A stretch of DNA of 64,000 bases from the NCBI RefSeq assembly GCF_003049685.1, contig NZ_PYSY02000001.1, positions 2,097,001 through 2,161,000 on the forward strand. The letters run 5' to 3'. Position 1 is the first letter of the stretch; each line of letters starts with the position of its first letter. The notes under the pieces were generated by a model, which saw nothing but the letters and a program-made list of their open reading frames with translations, was not told where the DNA came from and searched no databases. The position numbers and the translations under genes are program-made. Positions 8,964-16,953 of the stretch are shown here, piece after piece. This stretch comes from Brucella pituitosa (lineage in GTDB: Bacteria > Pseudomonadota > Alphaproteobacteria > Rhizobiales > Rhizobiaceae).

Positions 8964-9185
8964 ATGAAAGCTGATATCCATCCCGACTACCACACCATCA
9001 AGGTCGTGATGACCGATGGCACCGAATACTCGACCCGCTCGACCTGGGGCAAAGAAGGCGATACGATGAACCTCGATATCGACCCGACCACGCACCCAGC
9101 CTGGACCGGTGGTTCGCAGACCCTGCTTGATCGCGGCGGCCGCGTAACCAAGTTCAAGAACCGTTTCGGCAATCTCGGTATCTAA
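8964..9185 (+). CDS. rpmE: 50S ribosomal protein L31
   Basis: 73 residues beginning [20 protein letters not shown], the expected bL31 N-terminus of alphaproteobacteria. The Cys residues of zinc-binding L31 are absent, so this is the zinc-free (C-minus) form. The C-terminus [14 protein letters not shown] fits the rRNA-binding tail. It is a single gene between a divergent ABC exporter and a terminator. Confidence 0.97.
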   Translation: MKADIHPDYHTIKVVMTDGTEYSTRSTWGKEGDTMNLDIDPTTHPAWTGGSQTLLDRGGRVTKFKNRFGNLGI

Positions 9186-9207
9186 TACCGTCATTGATGA
9201 ACTTACG

Positions 9208-9236
9208 AAAAACCTCGCTCTAGCGAGGTTTTTTGT
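9208..9236 (+). terminator. Rho-independent terminator after rpmE
   Basis: AACCTCGCT and AGCGAGGTT arms with a very short loop, preceded by an A run and followed by TTTTTT. Confidence 0.9.
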
Positions 9237-9263
9237 TGTCCGAATTTCAAGAAACGCGCCCAA

Positions 9264-9296
9264 TAAAAAACTCCCGGACAAGCCGGGAGTTTTCAT
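9264..9296 (-). terminator. Rho-independent terminator after yebC
   Basis: Read on the minus strand: AACTCCCGGC-TTGT-CCGGGAGTT followed by TTTTTATT. It lies 22 bp beyond the yebC stop codon. Confidence 0.88.
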
Positions 9297-9317
9297 CTCG
9301 TGTGCTGTAGCTTAAAA

Positions 9318-10064
9318 TCAGGCGCTCAGCTTTTCCATAACTTCATCGCTGACTTCAAAGTTGCTGTAGACATTCTGAACGTCATCATCATCTTCGAGAA
9401 CATTGAGAAGCTTGAGGACGGAACGTGCCTTTTCCTCATCGAGTTCAGTATTGGTCTGTGGCTTCCAGATCGTCTTGATCGATTCGGCTTCACCCAATGA
9501 GGCTTCGAGGGCCTTGGACACTTCACCGATGTCTTCAAAGGCGCAGAGGATCACATGCTCTTCTTCGCCGGACTGAACGTCATCGGCACCCGCTTCAATA
9601 GCCGCTTCCATGACCTTGTCGGCATCGCCAACAGCAATCTTGTAAACGATCTCGCCAACGCGATCGAACATGAAAGCTGCAGAGCCGGTTTCGCCCAGCG
9701 CGCCACCCGACTTGGTGAAAGCAGCACGAACATTGGATGCGGTGCGATTACGGTTGTCAGTCAGCGCTTCAACGATGACCATAACGCCGCCCGGGCCGCG
9801 GCCCTCGTAGCGCACTTCATCATAGTTTTCACCGTCATTGCCGGCGGCCTTCTTGATGGCGCGCTCGATATTGTCTTTCGGCATCGACTGCGCCTTGGCG
9901 TTCTGAATTGCCAGACGCAGGCGCGGGTTCATCAATGGGTCAGGCAGACCCTGCTTGGCCGCGACAGTAATTTCGCGTCCGAGCTTGGAAAACATTTTCG
10001 ACCGCACGGCATCCTGGCGCCCTTTGCGATGCATGATATTCTTAAACTGTGAATGGCCAGCCAT
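9318..10064 (-). CDS. YebC/PmpR family protein
   Basis: 248 residues from the ATG at 10064, which gives the family start [19 protein letters not shown] longer frame exists upstream but adds residues unlike the family. YebC proteins were described as transcriptional regulators. Some members (YebC2 type) were later shown to help ribosomes at proline-rich sequences. The conserved blocks [13 protein letters not shown] and [19 protein letters not shown] are present. In many proteobacteria yebC adjoins ruvC; no ruv gene is present here. Confidence 0.95.
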   Translation of the reverse strand: MAGHSQFKNIMHRKGRQDAVRSKMFSKLGREITVAAKQGLPDPLMNPRLRLAIQNAKAQSMPKDNIERAIKKAAGNDGENYDEVRYEGRGPGGVMVIVEALTDNRNRTASNVRAAFTKSGGALGETGSAAFMFDRVGEIVYKIAVGDADKVMEAAIEAGADDVQSGEEEHVILCAFEDIGEVSKALEASLGEAESIKTIWKPQTNTELDEEKARSVLKLLNVLEDDDDVQNVYSNFEVSDEVMEKLSA

Positions 10065-10265
10065 GGCACCCCTGTTCTGTTCTAATGAAGCGCACGGAGA
10101 AAGCGTCACATGAGAATAGGGCAGGCCACAGCTCGGGCCACCGTGCTTTCCGTGCAGAATGCGCGCGTTATAAGGAATTGAGCCTCATTCGTCCAGCAAA
10201 AGCGCTAATTTGCTGTTTCCTATGTCGATAATGCACTTAAGCCTCGACGTGATGTTGCAAACAAA

Positions 10266-10275
10266 TTATCTATAA
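10266..10275 (+). promoter_or_regulatory. BioR-type operator upstream of bioR
   Basis: TTATCTATAA matches the published BioR consensus TTATMKATAA exactly. It lies 4 bp before the bioR ATG and overlaps a -10-like TATAAAAT. Autorepression is the likely meaning. Confidence 0.8.
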
Positions 10276-10279
10276 AATC

Positions 10280-10960
10280 ATGAATCAGCGCTCCAGTGAT
10301 ACTCCCGGCGAAACCATAGCCGTCCGCATCAGCCGCATCCTCGCGGACCGTATCATTGCGGGCGAGATCGAGCCGGGCAGCAAACTGCGGCAGGATCATA
10401 TTGCCGAAGAATTTGAGACCAGCCATGTGCCTGTGCGCGAGGCTTTTCGGCGGCTTGAGGCGCAAGGACTTGCCGTTTCGGAACCGCGCCGGGGTGTGCG
10501 TGTTGCGTCATTTGATATCAGCGAACTCCATGAAGTAGCCGAAATGCGGGCAGCACTGGAAGTCCTGGCACTGCGTCACGCGGCCCCTCATATCACCCGC
10601 GCCACACTCGATGCTGCAGAACAGGCAACCCTTGAGGGCGATAAATCGCGCGATGTGAAAAGCTGGGAAGATGCCAATCGTCGATTTCACCGATTGATTC
10701 TCGAACCTTGCAAAATGCCCCGCCTGCTCGCCGCCATAGATGATCTTCACGCGGCCAGTGCGCGTTTTCTGTTTGCCACCTGGCGCTCGGAATGGGAAAC
10801 CCGGACAGATCACGATCATCGCGCGATTCTAACAGCACTCCGGCAAAACGATGTCGACGTTGCAGCCACGATTCTTGCCCGTCATGTGCAGTGGATTGGC
10901 CATCGTCCGGTCAAGACTGCTTCCGGCAAAACACGCGATTCCTTTGCTATCGTCGGCTGA
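10280..10960 (+). CDS. bioR: BioR, GntR-family regulator of biotin genes
   Basis: 226 residues. An N-terminal winged helix (about 10-75, with HIAEEFETSHVPVREAFRRLEAQGLA and the wing SEPRRGVRV) and a C-terminal FCD domain (about 80-205) place it in the FadR subgroup of GntR regulators. Its identity as BioR rests on context: exact BioR boxes lie before its own start and before bioY immediately downstream. BioR represses biotin synthesis and uptake genes in many alphaproteobacteria. The box sits where a ribosome-binding site should be, so the mRNA may be leaderless or the true start may lie further in. Confidence 0.88.
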   Translation: MNQRSSDTPGETIAVRISRILADRIIAGEIEPGSKLRQDHIAEEFETSHVPVREAFRRLEAQGLAVSEPRRGVRVASFDISELHEVAEMRAALEVLALRHAAPHITRATLDAAEQATLEGDKSRDVKSWEDANRRFHRLILEPCKMPRLLAAIDDLHAASARFLFATWRSEWETRTDHDHRAILTALRQNDVDVAATILARHVQWIGHRPVKTASGKTRDSFAIVG

Positions 10961-10991
10961 CCAATTCAAAAACACGTCAATTGTTCCTTGT

Positions 10992-11017
10992 ATTCCCGAT
11001 GCTTAAGCCTCGGGAAT
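10992..11017 (+). terminator. Hairpin between bioR and bioY
   Basis: ATTCCCGA and TCGGGAAT arms enclose TGCTTAAGCC. There is no clean T run, only an AT-rich stretch (ATTTATATATTTTAT) after it, so it is a weak terminator candidate. Confidence 0.45.
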
Positions 11018-11096
11018 GGCGATTTATATATTTTATGAATTTCGCACTTGCCAAACCCACCATTTCGCAGGAGTTTAAATAGATCGAATCTAGTTT

Positions 11097-11106
11097 TTAT
11101 CTATAA
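11097..11106 (+). promoter_or_regulatory. BioR-type operator upstream of bioY
   Basis: TTATCTATAA is identical to the box before bioR. It overlaps a perfect -10 hexamer TATAAT (11102-11107) and lies 12 bp before the bioY ATG. Bound BioR would block RNA polymerase directly. Confidence 0.85.
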
Positions 11107-11118
11107 TTTGAGGACGCT

Positions 11119-11685
11119 ATGATAAACATCACGCAATCCCGCGCAACGTTCAGCCCACTCAATCTGGAATCCCGTTCACCGGCAATGCGTCTCGCAGCTG
11201 TTGCATTCGGCACATTGGTTCTGGCGATTTCATCACAGGTCGCGGTGCCGATGATTCCGGTTCCGATCACGCTGCAAACGCTGATCGTTCCACTGATTGG
11301 TGCGCTATATGGCTGGCGTCTTGGCCTCATTACCGTTCTGGCATGGCTCGGCGAAGCCATGATCGGCTTGCCTGTCCTGGCTGGTGGAGCAGGCGGTGTT
11401 CAGCATTTTGCTGGCCCGACGGCGGGCTATCTCGTCTCGTTTCCGATCATCGCAGCCATGACAGGCTATCTGGCAGAACGTGGCTGGAACGGCAAACGCG
11501 TTGGTCTTGCTTTCGTATCGTTTCTCGCTGCAAACCTTCTCTGCCTCGCACTGGGTGCAGCGTGGCTTGCAGGCGCTATCGGCATTGAAAAGGCTGTTGC
11601 GTTTGGCGTAACGCCATTCCTCATCGGCGCGCTCATTAAGTCGGCGCTCGGTGCTGCAATTCTCAAAGCATCGGCGAAGGCCTGA
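11119..11685 (+). CDS. bioY: Biotin transporter BioY (ECF S component)
   Basis: 188 residues with about six hydrophobic helices. Family features include VAVPMIPVPITLQTLIVPLIGALYG (about 36-60), the GLPVLAGGAGG loop, and FAGPTAGYLVSFPI. BioY is the membrane S component that captures biotin; it works with the BioMN energising unit or alone. No bioM or bioN is adjacent. AGGA lies 5 bp before the ATG. A BioR operator overlaps the -10 element, and a DUF1284 gene follows after 9 bp, so the two form an operon. Confidence 0.95.
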   Translation: MINITQSRATFSPLNLESRSPAMRLAAVAFGTLVLAISSQVAVPMIPVPITLQTLIVPLIGALYGWRLGLITVLAWLGEAMIGLPVLAGGAGGVQHFAGPTAGYLVSFPIIAAMTGYLAERGWNGKRVGLAFVSFLAANLLCLALGAAWLAGAIGIEKAVAFGVTPFLIGALIKSALGAAILKASAKA

Positions 11686-11694
11686 TACGAAACG

Positions 11695-12123
11695 ATGACT
11701 GTGCGCCTGCGCGGCCACCATCTTCTTTGCATGCTGACCTATATAGGCAAAGGCTACAGTCCGGCTTTCGTGGAAAATTATGACACGATTGCCGGGCGGA
11801 TCATGCATGGAGAAGATATCGAGCTCATCACTGGGCCTGACGATATTTGCCAACCTCTGCTTTGCGAAGGTGATTGTCACTGCTTCAACAGAAGCGTCGT
11901 CTTTCGTGACAAGCTGGCGCTTGAGGCAGTGTCCGATCTGTTGGGCACAAAGCTCTCTGCAGGTACATTGTTTGACCTCAACACAGAGAAGCTCGCTCAG
12001 ATGCGCGCAGCCTTTGCCGAAGGCAGCCTCCGCAAAGCCTGCCGCTCCTGCGAATGGTCTGATCTTTGCACGCGCATTTCTGTCACCGACAACTATGCGA
12101 ATGTCAAAATTGCCATAAGATAA
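11695..12123 (+). CDS. DUF1284 family cysteine-rich protein
   Basis: 142 residues, matching DUF1284 (COG3543) from its N-terminal LRGHHLLCMLTYIGKGYS. It has eight cysteines: Cys12, then Cys52, 57, 61 and 63 (C-x4-C-x3-C-x-C), and Cys116, 119 and 125 (C-x2-C-x5-C). This pattern looks like a metal or Fe-S site. No function is established. It follows bioY by 9 bp and should share the BioR-controlled transcript, which hints at a role in biotin uptake or use. A terminator follows at once. Confidence 0.85.
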   Translation: MTVRLRGHHLLCMLTYIGKGYSPAFVENYDTIAGRIMHGEDIELITGPDDICQPLLCEGDCHCFNRSVVFRDKLALEAVSDLLGTKLSAGTLFDLNTEKLAQMRAAFAEGSLRKACRSCEWSDLCTRISVTDNYANVKIAIR

Positions 12124-12126
12124 AGC

Positions 12127-12160
12127 AAAGCCGCCCTTTTCATCAAAGGGCGGCTTTTCA
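12127..12160. terminator. Bidirectional terminator between DUF1284 and terC
   Basis: AAGCCGCCCTTT and AAAGGGCGGCTT arms around TCATC, with T runs on both strands. It sits between converging genes. Confidence 0.85.
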
Positions 12161-12170
12161 TTTCAGACAA

Positions 12171-12914
12171 CTATCCCTGTTTTCGCTTACGCCGGGCGAG
12201 CATATTGAGAGCTTCGACCAGCGCCGAGAAGCCCATAGCCGCATAGATATAGCCCTTTGGCACATGGAAGCCGAAGCCATCGGCGATCAGCGTCATACCG
12301 ATCATCAACAGGAAGCCGAGCGCCAGCATCACAATGGTCGGATTGTTGGCAATGAACCGCGACAGCGGGTCAGCAGCAAGCAGCATGACGGTAACAGCGG
12401 CAAGCACTGCAATCACCATGATTGCAATCTCGTCGGTCATACCGACGGCGGTAATGATCGAATCGACTGAGAACACCAGATCGAGGATCAATATCTGCAC
12501 GATGGCAGCTCCCATCGTCAGCTGAACGACTTTGCCGCCGATGTTCTCCTTGCCGTCTTCCGGATCGACAGTATGGTGGATTTCCTTGGTCGCTTTCCAC
12601 ACGAGGAAAAGACCACCGGCGATCAGAATAATATCGCGCCAGGAGAAACCATGATCGAAAGCGTGGAAGACTGGTTCTTTAAGCTGCACGATGATCGAGA
12701 TCGTAAACAGCAATGCCAGACGCAAAATGAGCGCTGCACCAATGCCAATGCGCCGTGCTTTGGATTGCAGCTCGGCAGGAAGCTTATTGGTCAGAATCGA
12801 TATGAAAATAAGATTGTCGATGCCAAGGACGACTTCCATCGTCACCAGCGTGATCAGTGCGGCCCATCCGCCTGGGCTTGAAAGAAATGCCAGATGCTCG
12901 GCAAAAAATTCCAT
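12171..12914 (-). CDS. TerC family integral membrane protein
   Basis: 247 residues with about seven membrane helices. The TerC signature acidic residues are present: [13 protein letters not shown] near residues 29-41 and [14 protein letters not shown] near 146-159. The C-terminus [24 protein letters not shown] fits the YoaE/YegH-like subgroup. TerC proteins are linked to tellurite resistance and, for Alx/MeeF types, to Mn2+ export that loads exported enzymes. Which role applies here is unknown. The 167 bp upstream includes a degenerate palindromic-repeat fragment near 13045-13082. I saw no convincing yybP-ykoY riboswitch there. Confidence 0.9.
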   Translation of the reverse strand: MEFFAEHLAFLSSPGGWAALITLVTMEVVLGIDNLIFISILTNKLPAELQSKARRIGIGAALILRLALLFTISIIVQLKEPVFHAFDHGFSWRDIILIAGGLFLVWKATKEIHHTVDPEDGKENIGGKVVQLTMGAAIVQILILDLVFSVDSIITAVGMTDEIAIMVIAVLAAVTVMLLAADPLSRFIANNPTIVMLALGFLLMIGMTLIADGFGFHVPKGYIYAAMGFSALVEALNMLARRKRKQG

Positions 12915-13081
12915 TGAGTCGTGTCCCCTTACGAAAGCTCATCGCCAGGAAATAGGAACTCCGCAAAAACGTTCAACCGGCGGCGATCACCTATCTGCAA
13001 TCAGCAGCCCGATTGACGATAACTTCGTAAATCAGCAAAAAATGAAGCGTTACAGCGGTTCCCGCTTTTGGCTCAAATGCT

Positions 13082-13906
13082 TTATTTCCAGAACGATGGA
13101 ATGGTCTCTTCAAGCCTTGCGCCGATACGCAGAGGGGCCGCTTTTTCTGCAAGTCCTGTACGATCCGATATCTCTATCCCGACACCGCAAATCGTGGCCG
13201 GCCCGCTGGCCGCTTCAAAACGACCTTTGGGCACCTTCGACAGAAAGCGGTTGAGCGGCTCTTCCTTGTCCATACCAAGCGATGAGTCATAATCGCCGCA
13301 CATGCCTGCATCAGACATATAGGCCGTACCGTTGCGCAGGATCTGGCAATCCGCGGTCGGTACATGGGTATGCGTTCCAACAACAGCGCTGGCACGGCCA
13401 TCGACAAAATGGCCGAAGCATTGCTTTTCGCTGGTTGCTTCCGCATGAAAATCGAAAAATACCGCATCCGCCTGTTCACCGAGCGGGCAGGCTTCAAGAA
13501 TCTTCTCGGCAGCGATGAAAGGATCATCGAGGTCCGGATGCATGAACACACGGCCCATCACGTTGGAAACCAGCACGCGCGCTCCGTTCTTGGCGATGTA
13601 AAGCCCCTCGCCCTTACCAGCCGTTCCTTTCGGAAAATTGGCCGGACGCAGAAAACGGTCTTCACGCTTGGAGAAGTCCAGCGCCTCACGCTGATCCCAT
13701 ACATGATTTCCCGTCGTCACCACATCCGCGCCCGCGCGGATCGTGTCGTGGAAAATCTCTTCGGTAATGCCGAAGCCGCCAGCGGCGTTTTCACCGTTGA
13801 CGATCACAAAATCCAGCTTGAGATCAGAAATCAGCCCCGGCAGCTTTTCATAGACCGCCGTGCGCCCCGACCGGCCCACCATGTCACCAAGAAAAAGTAA
13901 TCTCAT
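13082..13906 (-). CDS. YmdB-like metallophosphoesterase (TIGR00282)
   Basis: 274 residues. Metal-binding motifs appear in order: MRLLFLGDMVGRSGR (Asp8), VNGENAAGG, TTGNHVWDQ and the C-terminal GTHTHVPTAD. These define the TIGR00282/YmdB family of phosphodiesterases that act on cyclic nucleotides or RNA ends. It lies 13 bp downstream of the 5-formyltetrahydrofolate cyclo-ligase gene and is probably cotranscribed with it. The natural substrate in this group is not settled. Confidence 0.92.
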   Translation of the reverse strand: MRLLFLGDMVGRSGRTAVYEKLPGLISDLKLDFVIVNGENAAGGFGITEEIFHDTIRAGADVVTTGNHVWDQREALDFSKREDRFLRPANFPKGTAGKGEGLYIAKNGARVLVSNVMGRVFMHPDLDDPFIAAEKILEACPLGEQADAVFFDFHAEATSEKQCFGHFVDGRASAVVGTHTHVPTADCQILRNGTAYMSDAGMCGDYDSSLGMDKEEPLNRFLSKVPKGRFEAASGPATICGVGIEISDRTGLAEKAAPLRIGARLEETIPSFWK

Positions 13907-13919
13907 AAATGCGTCTTTA

Positions 13920-14516
13920 TCAGCCCTGATTGAATGAGCGCAAGCCGGTCTCGGTCAGTATATGGTGAAGAGCAATGTCGTGCGGCTCATTGGGCACACG
14001 CGGCACCTCCTGACAGTCAAACGCCATTCCGACCAACAGCGGCTCCAGACCACGCTCGGCAAAGCGCGCCAGCGCCCGGTCATAATGTCCGGCGCCATAC
14101 CCCAGCCGATGACCGCGGCTGTCAAAACCGGCCAACGGCATAAGCATGATCGCAGGATCGACCAGCGGAGCGTTTTTGTCTGGCCCCATAGTCCCAAACC
14201 CGGTTTGAACCAGTTCAGCATCGGGTAGAAACTCACGGAAAGCGATGGTCTCTTTATCGAGCACGACAGGCAGGCAGAGCCTTACACCCTTTTCACGCAT
14301 GAAAGACAACAACGGACGTGGATCGATCTCGGAACGGATAGGCCAATAACCTGCGATCATCATGCCTTTGAGAGCTACGATGGCCGTTTCGGCCCTTTTC
14401 GCAGCCGACAAGGAAGCCTCGTAGCGAAACCGGGGGTCAAGTGAGTCGCGGCGCGACAGCACCATACGCCTCAGCACTTGCTTGTTGTCACCCTGCTGCT
14501 GTCCGTCATCGTTCAT
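13920..14516 (-). CDS. 5-formyltetrahydrofolate cyclo-ligase
   Basis: 198 residues, normal for 5-FCL (YgfA/Fau), which converts 5-formyl-THF to 5,10-methenyl-THF with ATP. The ATP/folate-binding block LGYGAGHYDRALAR (about 138-151) and the N-terminal LRRMVLSRRDSL basic stretch are family marks. In many proteobacteria this gene follows the 6S RNA gene. Here one membrane-protein gene lies between them. YmdB-like follows after 13 bp. Confidence 0.93.
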   Translation of the reverse strand: MNDDGQQQGDNKQVLRRMVLSRRDSLDPRFRYEASLSAAKRAETAIVALKGMMIAGYWPIRSEIDPRPLLSFMREKGVRLCLPVVLDKETIAFREFLPDAELVQTGFGTMGPDKNAPLVDPAIMLMPLAGFDSRGHRLGYGAGHYDRALARFAERGLEPLLVGMAFDCQEVPRVPNEPHDIALHHILTETGLRSFNQG

Positions 14517-14566
14517 TACAGCGCCCTCCAGTTACTTTGCTAGTGGAACCGGAATGACGGCATCCG

Positions 14567-15550
14567 TCAAGAAGCAGCTGCAATCCGCTCTGAACGATCC
14601 CGTATGACCTTCAGCACAACACCATGAAAATCATTCAGGAAAACCTTGCCCCACAGGTCACAATAGAAATTGATCGGCGTCGCAATCTGATAGCGGGTGG
14701 TGAGTGTGAGACGCGTGTGACCGTTGGGCAGAGGCTCAAGGCGATAGTCGCCATTGGCAAGCTTGAGATAGTCGCTGTTCACATCAATATGGGCCTCGAC
14801 AGCCGCCGGGATCGAATCAGGTAAAAAACGAAAATCCCACGCCAGAAGCCTGTTCTCTTCCCAGCGCGTCACGATTTCCTGAAACTTGACGCCCCGCGTC
14901 CATTCCAGCTGACGTACGGCACCGATTCCCTTGCCCTCAAGGCGCGCATCCACAGGCTGCGGAACGCCAACAATGCCATGGCTGAATGTCCATGACAGCT
15001 CGTCCTGACGAACATCGCGGATCTCGACAGTCTGCCGCCACACCACTTCCGGCGGCGCTGCAATATCGATGATCGTCGTCACAGCCCCATCATGCGGCTC
15101 ATATTTCAGCAATGGTTCAAGCGGGTAAAACAGCAACGGCAGCGCGACCACAAGCATCGTGGAGCGCGGTGTGCGGAAACGACGAATAAGCGAAAGCGTC
15201 ACCCAGGAACCCAGTGCAGAGAAAACGCAGAAGAATGGCGAGGCCATCACCACGCAGATGCCACCTTCTCTGAACCCAACCATGCTGACAACAACCAGGC
15301 CGCCGATAATCATCCAGCCCATTCTTACATGGCGCCACAGGCCTTTTTCTGCACGTGGATCACTGAGGCTAGAAGCAAGGCTCGATATCGCCATCGGCAA
15401 AAGCATAAGCCCGCCGATGAACGGCATCCATTCCCGCGCCGTGTTCACCCAGATCAGGATATAGAGCATCAGCCCGTAAGCCACTGCCACTGGAACAGCA
15501 ACGCGCAAACGTTCAAAAAAACCGGGTGAATTGGGAGGAGAAGAATTCAT
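14567..15550 (-). CDS. Membrane protein with C-terminal SRPBCC (START-like) domain
   Basis: About 327 residues from the ATG at 15550. Four hydrophobic segments fill the N-terminal half (VAVPVAVAYGLMLYILIWV, FIGGLMLLPMAI, GWMIIGGLVVVSMVGF, GICVVMASPFFCVFSALG). A soluble SRPBCC/polyketide-cyclase-like domain follows from about residue 155 (TTIIDIAAPPEVVWRQTVEI to the C-terminus). SRPBCC domains bind hydrophobic ligands. A longer frame opens at 15631 but runs into a palindromic-repeat fragment, so the inner start is preferred. The gene interrupts the usual 6S RNA-5-FCL linkage. Function unknown. Confidence 0.75.
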   Translation of the reverse strand: MNSSPPNSPGFFERLRVAVPVAVAYGLMLYILIWVNTAREWMPFIGGLMLLPMAISSLASSLSDPRAEKGLWRHVRMGWMIIGGLVVVSMVGFREGGICVVMASPFFCVFSALGSWVTLSLIRRFRTPRSTMLVVALPLLFYPLEPLLKYEPHDGAVTTIIDIAAPPEVVWRQTVEIRDVRQDELSWTFSHGIVGVPQPVDARLEGKGIGAVRQLEWTRGVKFQEIVTRWEENRLLAWDFRFLPDSIPAAVEAHIDVNSDYLKLANGDYRLEPLPNGHTRLTLTTRYQIATPINFYCDLWGKVFLNDFHGVVLKVIRDRSERIAAAS

Positions 15551-15659
15551 CGAAAAACGCACATATCTTTGAAGGATAACGCGTTTTAGAGCATTCGTGC
15601 CAAAAGCGCGAGGCAACTTTGGGCCGAACAACGCATAAGTTAGGAAAAATGCATAAGTA

Positions 15660-15876
15660 AAAGGAAAGTGGCGACCACGACGACCGATGGTTGTGATTGA
15701 TCCCGGGAACCTACAACGTAGGTGGGCGCCATATGCGAAAGCCCACAGGCCTTCACAGGGACAGCTCCCTTAGAGATCAATAAGGCCCCGGGGATGCTGT
15801 AACACCTGTCGGGAAGCGCAGTACGCCGACAACCTATATAGGCCCTGTCAGAGGTGAGCGCCAGTAGCTTCCTTGT
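15660..15876 (-). ncRNA. ssrS: 6S RNA (ssrS)
   Basis: On the minus strand a -10 box TATAAT (plus 15885-15890) is followed by a transcript that can fold end to end: the 5' GGAAGCTACTGGCG pairs with the 3' CGCCACTTTCC. The centre has the CACCTACGTTGTAGGTTCCCGGG element typical of alphaproteobacterial 6S RNA. 6S RNA binds the housekeeping RNA polymerase as a promoter mimic. The position just after zapA agrees. Ends are estimated to about 10 nt. Confidence 0.85.
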
Positions 15877-15896
15877 TATGAGCTATTATATTTTCT

Positions 15897-16268
15897 TTAC
15901 GAAGAGCTTGGGCGCGGCGCAATGCGCGAGGCAACCTGTTCCAGACGAGCGGCCACATCCGAAAGCATGCCAGTAATCGCCGCATCGTTCTTGTCAGCAC
16001 TGGTCAGCGCCTCATCGCGGGATCGACGCAAGGTTTCAATCTCGGTTTCAAGGCCTTTGATGCGCTTTTGCGTTTCAGCAAGCTCATCCATCACCATGAT
16101 GCCAGCCATCACCGTCAAACGCAGATCGCCGATTTCTCCGAAAGACGACTTGAGATGGGTAACATACTGGTCGAAACGATCAGCCAGACCGGAGAGATGC
16201 TCCTCCTGCCCTTCGTCACAGGCCATGCGATAAGCTTTGCCGTCGATTGTAACGGTAACAGTCGCCAT
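15897..16268 (-). CDS. zapA: Cell division protein ZapA
   Basis: 123 residues. The N-terminal MATVTVTIDGKAYRMACDEGQEEHL and the following helix with LRLTVMAGIMVMDEL match ZapA, a cytosolic protein that cross-links FtsZ filaments. The C-terminal part is a coiled coil. It lies 10 bp after the DUF4164 gene and directly before the 6S RNA gene, the usual zapA-ssrS order. Confidence 0.93.
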   Translation of the reverse strand: MATVTVTIDGKAYRMACDEGQEEHLSGLADRFDQYVTHLKSSFGEIGDLRLTVMAGIMVMDELAETQKRIKGLETEIETLRRSRDEALTSADKNDAAITGMLSDVAARLEQVASRIAPRPSSS

Positions 16269-16278
16269 GCTTATTCCC

Positions 16279-16551
16279 CTATCGATCCAGAACGGCGCGT
16301 ATGGTCTCCATAGCCGTCACAAGACGACGTGAGACTTCGCGATTTGCGGCTTCCAGCCGTTCCGCGCGCGCCTCAGACTGATCGAGTTCCTGAGCAAGAC
16401 GGCTGCGGTCAGCGTTCATGCGCTGCACCTCTTCCTCGGCTTCGGCGAAATCGCCTTCCTTGTCCAGCCGCAGGTCCACCGCTTGTTCAAGCGTATTGAG
16501 TGCCTTTTCCAGCCGTTCAAGGACCTGCCTGAGGGTCGTTTCGGGTGCCAT
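16279..16551 (-). CDS. DUF4164 coiled-coil protein
   Basis: 90 residues from the ATG at 16551 (MAPETTLRQVLERLEKAL...). The protein is almost entirely heptad-rich coiled coil with many Glu, Arg, Leu and Ala. DUF4164 proteins accompany zapA in Rhizobiales, which suggests a cell-division role, but none is shown. The longer frame that starts at 16650 adds residues unlike the family. Cotranscribed with zapA (10 bp gap). Confidence 0.8.
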   Translation of the reverse strand: MAPETTLRQVLERLEKALNTLEQAVDLRLDKEGDFAEAEEEVQRMNADRSRLAQELDQSEARAERLEAANREVSRRLVTAMETIRAVLDR

Positions 16552-16953
16552 CCATATCCTTTCCAATGCCAGATCACAGACATCGAATCGCGCCTGCCGG
16601 ACGGGCATCTTTGAAAAGACTGTAATAATCGACCGCCCGATAAGCAACAAATGACGAGCCAGACTGGCCGTTCATGCACCGTTATCCGCTCAAAAAAGGC
16701 TTTTCAGTGATGAATAGCCCATAAATTGCCCGCTTCCCCCAGGCAATCGCAGACTGTTTATCGTTCAAAAGTCATCGTTTTGTTGACTCCTCGGTAACAG
16801 GTGCTATGTGTCCCAAAGCCTTCTGTCGCACGAGCATCTACAGAATTTAATCGGTTTAAATTGATTAAATCGTTTAGTATAAGGAGCTCGTGCTTCAGTC
16901 CCGAGGCATCGCCGCAACCCCGTTAAAACCACTCTGGAAAGACGGCTGAGACC
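16552..16953. other. Divergent control region, DUF4164-zapA and tkt
   Basis: About 400 bp. It holds a plausible tkt promoter (TTGACT at 16783-16788, 16 bp spacer, TATGTG) preceded by TTTTG, and two CG-centred operator-like repeats at 16846-16878. The remainder up to the tkt start is leader sequence with no other gene. Confidence 0.6.
16846..16878. promoter_or_regulatory. Tandem CG-centred operator-like sites upstream of tkt
   Basis: TTTAATCGGTTTAAA (16846-16860) and GATTAAATCGTTTAGT (16863-16878) are near-palindromes around CG whose centres are 19 bp apart. The same arrangement and spacing occurs before fba. The shape suits a LacI-family regulator such as CceR, known to control central carbon genes in alphaproteobacteria. 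Confidence 0.6.

Noticed and set aside
12915..13081. Possible yybP-ykoY (Mn2+) riboswitch before terC
   Set aside because: The conserved loops could not be found. Part of the region is a degenerate palindromic repeat.
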